Both the position numbers and the translations under genes were made by a program. The notes beneath the pieces were generated by a model, which worked only from the letters and a program-made list of their open reading frames with translations, did no database searches and had not been told where the DNA came from. A stretch of DNA of 64,000 bases from Symbiodinium kawagutii (Eukaryota > Sar > Dinophyceae > Suessiales > Symbiodiniaceae): the NCBI GenBank assembly GCA_009767595.1, contig VSDK01003688.1:48279-112278 (forward strand). Direction: 5' to 3'. Each line of letters opens with the position of its first letter. Positions within the stretch are counted from its first letter, which is position 1. Below are positions 1-10,239 of this stretch, in pieces.

Positions 1-12
1 TTCTCTTGCTAG

Positions 13-216
13 GGCCTCGATGGTGTATACAGGCGGCGTGTCTCAGATGTGTATGAGGCTACAGCAGCCCAAGTGCCACCAACGCCATCAGCACCATCTC
101 GACAGCGCTCGCACGTCACTCAATTTCTCAGCTTGTCTCAGCTATCGGAGGAGGGAACAGGAAACACGGATAAATGGTGGATGATACTTGATGGTGATCG
201 CGAGTATGTAGTGCAG
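13..216 (+). CDS. Linker exon of the multi-RRM gene (gene continues to the left of the window)
   Basis: This open exon follows a good acceptor (TTGCTAG before G) and ends at a GT donor after residues EYVVQ. It encodes about 68 residues beginning LDGVYRRRVSDVYEA, then a Pro/Ser/Thr-rich stretch, then KWWMILDGD. It joins in phase 0 to the exon at 387 that opens RRM A, so I read it as an inter-domain linker. The opening LDGVYRRRV resembles the last strand of another RRM, which would lie off the left edge. No domain is recognisable within the exon itself. Confidence 0.55.
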
Positions 217-386
217 GTGGGATATCTTCATTTTTCTCAAATCAATAAAAAGTAACTAGAAAAATGATTTTATAAACAAATAAGCACACACACACACACA
301 CATATATTATCGTCATTCTTACACATCATTGTGTTTGTGCGTGTTTTTTTTGAATATATTTTGGTTCGGACATGTTGCTCCCGGAG

Positions 387-944
387 CTCAGGCGCACTCC
401 AGCAGTTCGACAGCCAAGAGATTTGCAGTCTAAGATCTTTGTCTCCGGCATCTTGACCGAACATAGACACCAAACACGTCCAAGTTCTCCACAAATTTGC
501 AACTCCATGGTCATTGTGACTCGCATGGTCAATTGATATGGCCCATGATATAGCACATAAAATGGCACGTGATGGTTTGGAAACTGATATGGCCTGGGTG
601 TTGCGACATGTCTGGGCGCGATGTGCCAAGGGCTCAGCGGAGAAACATTGCCGCAGACCCTGGGAGAGTGCTGCCAAAGTGTAGGCGAAGTTCGGTACGC
701 AACGGTCTACATGGACCCAGCCACTTTGATGCAAGTCGAACTGCTCAGAAAAGCCAAACGAATCTATTTGATTCGACCGATTGAATCAGTATTCAGGTTA
801 TTCTTGCTCTCTTTGGCTGAGGATAGTGGTCGTTCCAATGGAACTGGAAAGGTGGATTTCGACAGCAGGGAGACTGCACAACGAGCGATCAGAGAACTGA
901 ATGGAAGCACACTGGACGGCGTTCAAATTACAGTGCAATCTTTG
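387..944 (+). CDS. RRM A of the multi-RRM protein (three exons)
   Basis: Three exons, 387-454, 638-719 and 822-944, join in frame (GA then GC donors) to give a complete RNA-recognition motif. RNP2 is KIFVSGIF; helix 1 follows as ETLPQTLGECCQSVG; strand 2 is VRYATVYMD. RNP1 is NGTGKVDF, then helix 2 ETAQRAIRELNG and the last strand DGVQITVQ. RRMs bind single-stranded RNA through their beta sheet. Here the RNP1 aromatic positions 3 and 5 are Thr and Lys, a feature shared with most RRMs of this gene. The last exon ends at a GC donor and joins in phase to the linker exon at 1,318, tying this domain to RRM B. Confidence 0.85.
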
Positions 945-1135
945 GCGGATGTTCCCTCCCATCTTTGGTCGCTCGGCTTACCTTTGACTTCAGGGCCTTA
1001 GGGAAATTCCAGGCAAAGGAAACACATTAGAGGAGATGAGACAGAGGAGAGAACCGAAGATGAAGAGAAAGGAAAAAGAAAATAGATGTAGATAAATAAA
1101 CAGAATTAAACAGATAAATATATTGAATACATAAA

Positions 1136-1285
1136 CAGATAGATAGATAAGAAGATAGATAGATAGACAGATAGATAGATCGATCGATCGATACATACAT
1201 AGATCCATCGATCGATCGATAGATAGATAGATAGATAGATAGATCAATAGAGAGATAGATAGATAGATAGGTAGATATAGATATT
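1136..1285. repeat. GATA/GATC tetranucleotide array
   Basis: Imperfect runs of GATA interrupted by ATCG units, lying in the intron between RRM A and the RRM B linker exon. Open frames through it encode only tyrosine/isoleucine/serine-rich low-complexity peptide and are not genes. Confidence 0.9.
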
Positions 1286-1317
1286 TAATTTATTAAAGAA
1301 TCTTTTTTTCAAAAGAG

Positions 1318-3759
1318 GCAACGGTGACGGTGGAAGCAAAGAAGAGCCGCGTTGTATGTGGCTTGAGGCAGCGCCGTGACACTGGCTGCGCCGTTTTTGT
1401 GGGGAACTTGGACTCTAGCGTGACCAGAGAGGAGCTGTCCCTTGGCGTGGCACATGACATCAAGTGACAAGCGTGGCGTGGGACTTGGAGGCTTTACCAA
1501 TCTTTGCTAATCTTTACCATGCTTTCCGTGCTTCAAACCCATTCAAAGCCATCATGCCACGGTTGGAGTGATCTAAGCACATTGCAGGACAATGTCCAGG
1601 ACACATGCGCATATGATGTATATGTGTTTTTCAATAAATAAATAGATAAATGAATAAATGAATAAATAAATAAATAAATAAAAAAATATATATAGATGTA
1701 GTTATGTTCTTTTATGCATGGGCGTCAACGTATGTATGCATATTGAGAATTGTAGACGCGCATAAGTATTGTGCAGTAGCACAAAATGGGCACTGATTCA
1801 GGGAGCTAGTTTGATTGAAATGGCGTGAGTGGACAGTGGACAGTCAGAGCTTTCTAACCTCGCCCCTGTAGCCAAAGAAATAAGCTGCGAATTGAAGGGC
1901 CAAAGCTTTGGAACCCTTCAGGATCTTCAGGAACACTAGGAATGCAGCATGGAATCCTTTGGAACCCTTCACAACGGGAACAAGTGAAAAGACGAAAACT
2001 GGCCTAACTTGAAGGCAGAACTGGAGACCCCTCCCTGCCACTGGATGCGTGCGCCTCTTCGTACCATAAGACTTGAGATGCAGACACCTTTTTTGACACT
2101 GAAAAAGGTTTTTCAAACATCTGAGAATGCATACGATCGATATGCAAAGTAAGAAGTGGGATGCATGACGAACAGTTTTTGGACGGAAGTTTTCAAAATT
2201 TTCACATCATTGGGTAAAATGGCGATTGGACACTACCGATATGATTTTTACTCTCTTCATGCCTGCAAGTCTATGACGCCTAACTCATCGTAGTGCCCAC
2301 GTTTTTTTTTCCCTTCTCTTAGTCAACAACATGTTGATCAACATGAACTCTGCTTGTTTTCCAGCATTAGGGCAAACCCCTGGACGCCCGGGCAAAAAAT
2401 GCCTGCAAGTCTCGGCCAATCTGAACAACCTGGTTGACCATGGTAAAGCGTAGCAAAACCATTCAGAAATCCTGTGGAAGCATCAGATGCAGCTTCAGGA
2501 GCGATAGTTTGTTCCTGCAAAAGCTCCCAGATCAATCCGATATGCAGTGAAGAATGTGAACCACCACGGTGCTGCATTTCTATCTGCCAGCAAGAATCAG
2601 AGCCGTGTACCAAGGCAAGCCTTTGCTTCAAGAATCGGAACCCTGGCTGCTTTTGAGAATGAAACCATTGAAAGCACAACGTGCAGCAGTTACATGCAGT
2701 TCCATGCAGTTGCCCATTCCAGCATGGGAAACTTTCTGCATTTTGTCCAAGGTGAAGTAGTCTATGCACGAATTTTCGTAGACCGGCAGCATCTTGACAA
2801 GACTTGGGTTCTGGGGGCGTGATGTCCCTGTCCATGTGTGGCACTTATGCACTTCAAATCTGTTTATTTCAACCTCAGCATACCCTTCTAAGTAGAACTT
2901 CGCACACTGACTTGAGCCGCCTCATGTGTTCTTGGTGCTTGCTTTTGTAGGCCAGGTTGAGGCAACACATGGCACTCCATGGTAAAAAAAGCTGGGGAAA
3001 AACCACAGTCGTGCAGTGGCAAATGTTTGATAGGTCACAGTCTGATCACGTCTCGTTTTGTCATGACTTGGGAAACCAGATATTGAATCAGGTGTTTCAA
3101 GCTTTTCTTTACTATATATATATATTTATATATGTAGATATATGTTTTGTGCCAGTATGCATGCGTAATCTCTTCCAAGTGTTCACTATCAAATGGCAGG
3201 GGCTGACGTACGTTTGGGTTTTTATATACAGGAAGTGTTTCTGGAAACACTGTGGATGGGGCCTCTATCGTAATGGGATGCATTTTCACAGTCAACACGC
3301 ATGAGATTTGGATTTCATAGGTCGGGTCTTGGGATTTGATGGGTTCGATCTTTCCCGGGCCTGGGTTTGATGTGCAGAGCATCCTCAACAATGCTGTGGC
3401 TGCTATTTTTCATCACCTACCCCTGGCCTCAGTCAGCCCTGTTCTCCTGAAACTGGCGCGCTTCCATTTTATGTGTTGGTTTGCATGACATGCCCTAGCA
3501 GTTAATATGTGCAGTTTGGTTTTCTTTCCCGTGGTGACCTGGCTTTTGGAATCTCCATTTTCCCATTACCAAAGCAGTTTTATTGGATACGGGGATGATC
3601 GGGGATGCTTATCGCTCGGACTTTCGAACGAAGGCTGCTGTGCACGGCAGCAGCAGTGTAGCAGCGGCCAGGGTCAAGCCGACAAATTGGTAAACAGCAT
3701 CGGCGGCAGAAAGAGGGAGCCCTCTTCCTGTCCTCTTCTTATCCTGTTCTTCCTCTTCT

Positions 3760-3791
<32 letters not shown>

Positions 3792-4033
3792 TTCTTCTTC
3801 TTTTTTCTTCCATGAATTTTTACAAAGTTCTTTCTTCTTCTTTCTTTCTCTTTCTTCTCAACAAAGAGCCCGTGTAGCCCATCGGCCGACTGTGCTCCAG
3901 AAGGCGGTTCCAAATGCATGACAGGCCCCAGTGTCAAACGGCCCCAAGGACTGGACAGCCGAGAGGCTGTGGCAAGGTCGAGTATGCATCCGTTGAATTG
4001 GCAGAAGAGGCAGTGCTCAAACTCAACGGCAAG
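1318..4033 (+). CDS. RRM B of the multi-RRM protein (first and last exons seen)
   Basis: The exon from 1,318 to about 1,419 begins ATVTVEAKKSRVVCG, a basic linker, and runs into the RNP2 strand AVFVGNLDSS. The second half is at 3,932-4,033: TGQPRGCGKVEYASVELA, giving RNP1 RGCGKVEY, followed by helix 2 AEEAVLKLNGK. Together these are the two halves of an RRM separated by about 2.5 kb. The helix 1 and strand 2 exon between them was not found, so the middle of the domain is unresolved. RNP1 positions 3 and 5 are Cys and Lys, as in the hnRNP M/Gbp2 style GCGxVEF strand. A GC donor closes the last exon. Confidence 0.65.
1440..3931. other. Long intron inside RRM B; no gene seen
   Basis: Holds an AAAT run at about 1,638-1,684 and a (CTT)n polypyrimidine tract at about 3,735-3,806. 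Scattered short open frames on both strands show no recognisable domain. One RRM helix/strand exon probably lies here but I could not identify it. Confidence 0.5.
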
Positions 4034-4335
4034 GCCGGGCCACGTTAGCATTTCTCAATTGCATCACTTGGGGTGCAATTCTAGTGACAAGCGTGAAGAC
4101 TCTGACGATGACATTAGCAACTGTGATGAAACATGCACCTGTCGATTTTTTTGGCTTCACTAAAGCCTTTTCAGTTTCAAATCAACAGGCATTGACTGCT
4201 CACATTGTCAGATCATTGGCTGCAGGCTTTGGGAGGACAAGCGTTGACTGTAGAGCCCATGTCCGAGCGACCTCTTGTGAGTGCCCCAGGCATTGTCACC
4301 GGGCCATGGCCCAGAGCACCATCCAATGCTCTGAG

Positions 4336-4879
4336 GCACCGAAGATTCAAAGCACAATTTTCGTGCGAGGTTTAGCGCCGGAAATGGATGAAGGAGCGGC
4401 TGTTTTGGAGTCAGCAAATACCAAAAAGGATTGAAATGTACTGCAATTAATTGCATTGTTTAAATTTGTTGAATTTATCAGCTTCACTTCACCCTCCAAC
4501 CAATCTGCAACAGGTTCTTTGCTGGAACTTGCTTCTAGAATTGGGCCTGTCACGTTTGCTCGCATCTTCCGCGATCGAGAGAGTGGTCGTTCGAGAAACT
4601 GCGGCAAAATAGTGCCCTGGCCGACCAAATCCGCCAGAATTGCGGAGCTGGGCAATTGCAACATGTGAAAGATTGTGAAAGCGTTTTTCTTGATTTGGCT
4701 CTGGTCAAACCGAGCAGCAGGATTCAGTGGCATTTGTTTCAGAAACGGTCATGCCTTGTGAAAGGATCAGTCAATACACCCAGGAGTTCGAAACAGAAGA
4801 CCTGGCCGCTCAAGCTTTGACGAAACTGGCGGGAGTGGATTTCCATGGGAGGATCCTTTCTGTTCAACCCTTTGGTCAG
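4336..4879 (+). CDS. RRM C of the multi-RRM protein (three exons)
   Basis: Exons 4,336-4,393, 4,514-4,611 and 4,784-4,879 splice in frame with GA and GT donors. They give a full RRM: RNP2 TIFVRGLAPEMDEG, helix 1 SLLELASRIG, strand 2 VTFARIFRDRESGR, RNP1 RNCGKIEF, helix 2 DLAAQALTKLAG and final strand RILSVQPFG. The GA-AG intron at 4,394-4,513 is well constrained: the codon for Gly is split and both flanks match the family. The third exon ends with a GT donor and joins in phase to the linker exon at 4,964, so RRM C and RRM D belong to one protein. Confidence 0.85.
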
Positions 4880-4963
4880 GTGAGGGGCTTGCGATAGCTT
4901 GCGGCAGAGTGATCCCGGGTCACCAGTGGCGCTGCAAGAGCTGTTTGTCCGTTTTTGATGCAG

Positions 4964-6024
4964 GCATCCGAGAGCTCTGAGCCCCGACTGCAGGCGCCGA
5001 GTAAATTTTCTGGTCGAAAGATTCGGGTGCCACTTCTAGTGATTGCCAGGAAGGATTTTGCATCGCCTTTGAAGCCGACAGGTCGATGGGCGGCAAGTGT
5101 TCATTGCTGGCTTGGCTCCGGGCTGGGCTCTGAGAGGTGCGAATTGGATGCAGGGATATGCAAGGCACGTCCAGGCCGATATGCAAGGCATTTCCAGGTC
5201 GAGGAGAGCACATTTGAGAGCAAATTTGATATAAGTTAGAAGAATTTAACATAATCCGCAATGATAAATTTAACATACTTCATATACTTCGGAATGTTAA
5301 TTTAAGTTGGGAATAATTTTCAAACTTTGCAAACTTTGGTTCCGATCGGTGGCTAAGATACGACCTCGGAGATGCTGCGAGAATTTTGCCAGATGACTGG
5401 AGCTGTGGATACGGCGCGGGTGTCACTTGCAGATTGAATCCTTCAGGTTTGTGCAAACGATGCAGCCATAGAATGCATGATCCTAGGTTGCTAAGTTCCT
5501 AAATGTGTCGCATGTTCAATCATTTTCATCTTTGGCAGCGATTCTCTTCCCCGAAGCTGCTACTTGGTGCCGAGGTTTCTGAAGCGCGAAACCGGCGAGT
5601 CCAAAGGGACTGGCAAGGTGAAACGTGTGGTTTGGGTGAGACAATGTAGTTTAAATAGATTTAAGTAAGGAAGCAAGAAAAACATGAGATAACATGTATA
5701 AGAAACACAAACATGCTTTCCATGGTTTTCTTTTGATGTTTTCACAAAAGAATGGAACTCATTTTCCAAGTGGCACGAAGGTGGAGTTTCGTACCGCAGA
5801 GTTGGCCCAACAGGCAGTCAAGGACCGCGATACAGCAGCAAAGTAGTGGGCCACTGCATGATATGATCATGTGAATTACACACAGGCGCACATGCACACA
5901 CAGATAGCGATAGATAGATAGATAGATAGCTAGCTAGGTAGGTAGGTAGGTAGGTAGGTAGAGATTTATATAAGATACACTATGCATGCACTAAATGCAT
6001 ATGCATACGTAAATAGATTTCATG

Positions 6025-6058
<34 letters not shown>

Positions 6059-6252
6059 CGCGTGGGTGTATTTATATTTACGTGTTTTTTTCAACACATA
6101 CAAGTGCAATAATTTCATGTTTTGAGTGGTTGAGGCATGAGTTGTAGATTCCTTTTCCAGTTCCACGGCGGCACAAACTGTTGCTGAAGCCCGGCCCAGC
6201 CTGGCATCTCCAGGAACTCAATGGTCGGTTGTTGAATGGACACCGTCTTTCT
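4964..6252 (+). CDS. RRM D of the multi-RRM protein
   Basis: A linker exon starting at 4,964 encodes ASESSEPRLQAPSKFSG and approaches an RNP2-like strand (KIRV), but the exact RNP2 exon end is unresolved. The rest is clear: 5,358-5,415 gives helix 1 TTSEMLREFCQMTGAVDT, 5,575-5,617 gives strand 2 and loop FLKRETGESKGTGK, 5,781-5,822 gives VEFRTAELAQQAVK, and 6,214-6,252 gives ELNGRLLNGHRLS. Donors are GC, GT, GA and GC in order. RNP1 is KGTGKVEF, without the usual aromatics. The last exon joins in phase 0 to the exon at 6,357 that opens RRM E. Confidence 0.8.
5905..6062. repeat. TAGA/TAGG and TA/TG simple repeats
   Basis: Tetranucleotide array at about 5,905-5,962 followed by alternating AT and GT runs at about 6,028-6,062, all inside the intron before the last exon of RRM D. 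Confidence 0.9.
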
Positions 6253-6356
6253 GCGCGAATCATGGAGCAACTGGGATTTTGTTGGGCGTTTCATTTTGAT
6301 TCCACGTGGATAAATGTTTTGCCGTCACAAAATGCCTTCCCTGGCGCCCTAGGCAG

Positions 6357-6592
6357 GAGAGGCCCAGTCGGCAGCAAAGAGATGCAGACCCAGACTGCAG
6401 GCTCTTCATTGGAAACCTGCCGGAAGAGGCTCCTTGCGAAATCTTTCAATGAACCGCCTCTCTTTCATTTGTTGTTCTTGTTGTTCCCAGCTTTGTCATT
6501 GTGTCCTGTCACAAGTGTGGACGAATGGCAATGCAGTCAGAGGGAAGCTGTGCTGGGATGCAACCAATACCGCTACCAATCATGGAGATAAT
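6357..6592 (+). CDS. RRM E of the multi-RRM protein (divergent)
   Basis: The exon at 6,357 encodes a charged linker (ERPSRQQRDADPD) and then RNP2 RLFIGNLPEEAPCEIF. A second open stretch at about 6,489-6,592 reads VLSQVWTNGNAVRGKLCW, which fits strand 2, the loop and a degenerate RNP1 (VRGKLCWD). The donor between the two is probably a GA near 6,440. This domain is less certain than its neighbours because its helices are only partly visible and RNP1 departs from the KGTGKVEF pattern of the other RRMs. The first exon is phase-compatible with the end of RRM D, supporting one continuous gene. Confidence 0.55.
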
Positions 6593-7185
6593 ACTGAATT
6601 TGGGTTCTCTTCTGGAACAGTTAATTTTCTTTTTGTTGTGGTTGTTGTTTGTGAATGGTTTGGCGCACGGTGGGGCCCTGTTTGTTTTTTAAATTCTTAA
6701 GCCTCATGTCAATGAAAGTGCCACAGTGCTTTTGACTCTGTGACGAATGCTATGTTGATATGCATGGTCTGCACAAGCTGAACACCCCAAAACTGCATTT
6801 CTGGATGCTTCTGGCCCCTGTCTTCGCTAGTGGGCGCTATTGAGATCATGTGCATTTTTTTCACGCTTGTTTTGGTTCTGCTCACGAGGTCCCCACCCCT
6901 CAATGCTCGCTTCTTTCGGGGGACCTATCCGTACATGTAAGCTACACTGAGTTGCATTTTCGTGGCGGAGGGGGCCTACCTGGAACTTACGCTCCCTAAT
7001 ACTACAAAGTAGACCCCCTCTCCTACACTCATAGATCGGCAGCGGATAATGTATGTCATCAGCTAAACATTTGAAAAAGTCAATCCAACATCATCCAATC
7101 CCCCAAGAAACAAACAATCAAAAACAAGAGAAGCCGGGACTTGGGAGGCGTGGTGAGAGGGAGGAGCGGTGGGGATAAAGAGGAA

Positions 7186-7210
7186 GGGAGGTTGGGGGGT
7201 CGGGGCGGGG
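7186..7210 (+). other. G-quadruplex candidate
   Basis: Four G-runs of 3, 6, 4 and 4 bases with short loops at the end of a G-rich stretch (about 7,141-7,210), on the coding strand of an intron of the multi-RRM gene. Confidence 0.6.
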
Positions 7211-7484
7211 ATTGTTGCATTCATAGTTTCGCAAAGTAAAGTGCAAGTTACGTCTCATCAAGGTATCCCATGCGTTGACCAGCGTATGCAAGCCAGCATC
7301 TTAAACTTTTACAACAGTACATTACATTGACGATTTCTTGAACGAACATGTAGCTTACGATTTGTGCAGTTATGGCTTTTGTACCCCACGACTTGTACCT
7401 CACAATAGTAGATGGAGGTAAGCAAAAACTTGGGGGTTAAAAACAAGTAAGCCTTACATGTTGAAGCGACCTCTCCCTTAACAG

Positions 7485-8640
7485 GGGATCTCCTCCCTGT
7501 CAACATGAAGGTTTCTGAAGAGCAGCTCAAGGATTTGCTGCAGCAGACTGGTGAGGCTTGGGCGCCAACGATTGTCACTCTGATGAGTTGCTTAGTGTAA
7601 TCGGAACTAAGCTTATGATAGCCTATGTGATCTTATATGTAACTACAACCCTGATGACTGTGTAGATTGCAGGGGCTCCTGGTGGTATTGTTTGGGATCA
7701 TTGGGACACCGTCCATTATACAGTTATTGACACTCATTCATCATCATTTTACATTGACAGTTTTGTCGCTGCAAGGGTGACAAGATGGGACTGATCGAGA
7801 TTTTGTTGGGCAGTGAATGGGTTCACATCAGCAAGTTCCAGAGCAGGTGCTCTCAGCATCAGTTTTCCGAACGCAGCGCGGCGATTCCTCCGGGCGTGCT
7901 GTGATGGTCCCTCGTCACATGTTCAGGGAAGGCTCGTAGAAGTCCCAACATCAAGCATCGCGGAACCAACAGATAGAACGCATCAACCTTTTTGCATCAC
8001 GTTGCGAGTTTGCTTGCTCGTCCATAACGAGCTCGTCCCAAAGTTGCGTTTGATTGGTCACGTTCCCCAAGAGTTGAATTGCGAAAAGCAGCTGGCTAAA
8101 AGATGCTTCTGCAGCCCGAAACCGAGGGAAGCGCAGAAGAAGCTTTGCGAGCAGTGAGTGTTTTGCAACTCGACGACAGCTGTCCTCAAACACCCTCTAT
8201 ACCCCGGCCCTGTCTTTTCTTGGTGGGGAGATTCTATGGTTGCTTGCGCTTAAGTCAGTTCTCTAGAGTCACTGTCCTCGTATGTGCTCGTGACATATTT
8301 CCTCGCTGCCTGTCATTTCTTCAAGCAATCGGGATGTCGGATTCGCATAGCCTGGTGGAAACATGTCTGTAGTCAAGGCAAACCATCGGAAGCCCCGACA
8401 AAGGATAATGCCTCTCCACACATCACACAAAAAACAGGCACAAATGTACAAAGATGACATTGAAATACATTAAATGACTATACTGAAATGCCTGGGACTT
8501 CACGTTTGGCTTGTCGCTTGTTTCTTCTGAGCTGTGTTACACAGTTGAGGCACAACACCTTCTACGTCTCCAAGCGCATCATTGTTCGCCTAGATGGTAG
8601 GCAGTTGGAGCTTTGGATGCAAGTACGGGACAAAGGTTGG
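7485..8640 (+). CDS. RRM F of the multi-RRM protein (fragments of four or five exons)
   Basis: The exon at 7,485-7,550 has a strong AG acceptor and GT donor and encodes DLLPVNMKVSEEQLKDLLQQ, the first strand and helix 1 of an RRM. Later open stretches fit the rest of the fold: SSGRAVMV near 7,890 (RNP1-like), TEGSAEEALRAV at about 8,118-8,157 (helix 2) and LDGRQLELWMQV at about 8,588-8,626 (final strand). Order and spacing are right, but the intervening exon edges could not be made to join cleanly. I call the domain, not its exact structure. Its RNP1 is the most divergent of the series. Confidence 0.55.
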
Positions 8641-9608
8641 ATAAAGCGGATAAGATATAAACATATACATACATACACACACACACACACATATATATAT
8701 ATATGTATATCATATTCAATCTCATGTTCATACATGTTCCAGGTGGATCACACAGCGAGGTTGTTCCAGATGCAAGGCTCAAAGCAGATCAGCAATTTGG
8801 ATTCAGGAGCAGTTGGGACCTTCATGATCCCCCAAATCGCTCTAAAGATGCCCAGAAGCAAGGTGGCAGGCATGCACGCATGCACACACACACACACACA
8901 TGTTTACACTTTTAGTACTGTATGTACTATCGGTGGCGCAGGTGAGTGTGAGGATGCACTCGTGTGTGTTTGGGTTTATTGTCTTTCAAGTGTGTGTGGT
9001 GTGTTCAGCCTTGCAATTTGCAGGAGTGCGGGAGGCATGGTTTAAGATCAATTCATGGTCCAAGACTATTTCGAACTTTGAAGGCTGTTAGGCTCATCAT
9101 GCCCACCTGACGCAACGAAGCTATGATGAGGGAGGGCGGACTGATCATCGACCTGTATCTGCGATGATGGCTGTAGTGTTGTCAGGCCCTTCCACTAGTG
9201 TGTTCTCAACCTACACTTCCCGGGGTTTTCATTTTATGTGCAGTCATGGCGAGTGGGTCATAAACTCATAATTGTCATGACATGAGTTGGGCATTTGGAC
9301 TGGTCGTCTGGCTCATGTGGGACTCTATGTGTAGTTGGGGGACGCACCGGCACATGCACGCATGAACATGCCACACATTGGGGAGTATCACCACTACAAT
9401 TACTACATGGATCTGATTTCCCACATCTTCTTGCAATTCGATTGCCAGGTGGGTTGTCTCAGTTGTCTCATAGTGTTATCTTCAATGGTTAGCTGGTAGA
9501 GCGGTGGCAAAGTCAGTCGAACAATCTGTGCGTGTGCATGCAGAATATCTCTCATGTTGCGAGGCATTGCCATGCACAAATTGCAAGGGGTCCTCATGTT
9601 TGCCTGAG

Positions 9609-10230
9609 GATTCGACGGTGTTTGTTGGCGGTCTCAATTTCGACACCACAAGTGAAGGTGTGGCGGACTGGGTGCGTAGGAGGCCTGCAAATCTGTTCCT
9701 GCAGGTGAAGCCGATTTTGAATTTCCCATCGTGTTTCTGAGATCTAGCATCATCTAGCATATCTAGCTGTGAAGTTGGCGGAAACTGATTCTAGTTCTTC
9801 ATTCATTCCACTTGCACTTCATCCAGTTGGCCTCGCTATCTTCTGCTGCATGTGGACGCCATAGAGCAAGATCCCCAACTGTTTCGCTCTGTGGAAGGTC
9901 TGGAGAGGCACTTTGCTCAAGTGGCTGATGTGGCTTACGCAGCTGCCTTCAGTGTGAAGGGCACCGGTAGGCCACGAGGCACAGATCAAAAAGATTCAAA
10001 AAGCATCCAGAGAATCCTAGAGATCCCAGACGGAGATCTCAAAGGGACACGTAATACGGACATATACGGACACCCAGAGGGACACCCAATGCCACCCAGA
10101 GGGACACTGAGTGAATCTGAGTGACAGGCAGCGGCAAGGTGGAATTCCAGACGCCAGAAGCTGCTCGCATGGCTGTGCAGCAACTGGATGGTTCTGAGTT
10201 GGACGGTCGGCAGATTCATGCGACTCGGAG
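9609..10230 (+). CDS. RRM G of the multi-RRM protein (three exons)
   Basis: Exons 9,609-9,657, 9,898-9,978 and 10,128 to about 10,230 join in frame through a GT-AG and a GC-AG intron. The product is a canonical RRM: RNP2 TVFVGGLNFDTTSEG, helix 1 LERHFAQVADV, strand 2 AYAAAFSVKGTGRP, RNP1 RGSGKVEF, helix 2 EAARMAVQQLDG and last strand DGRQIHATR. RNP1 positions 3 and 5 are Ser and Lys. The frame stays open for some 200 nt past the domain, so the end of the third exon is not fixed. Confidence 0.85.
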
Positions 10231-10239
10231 AATCTCAGT

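Noticed and set aside
3674-4051. - strand frame with a long poly-Lys run
   Set aside because: It is the complement of the CTT tract and overlaps the RRM B exon on the + strand.
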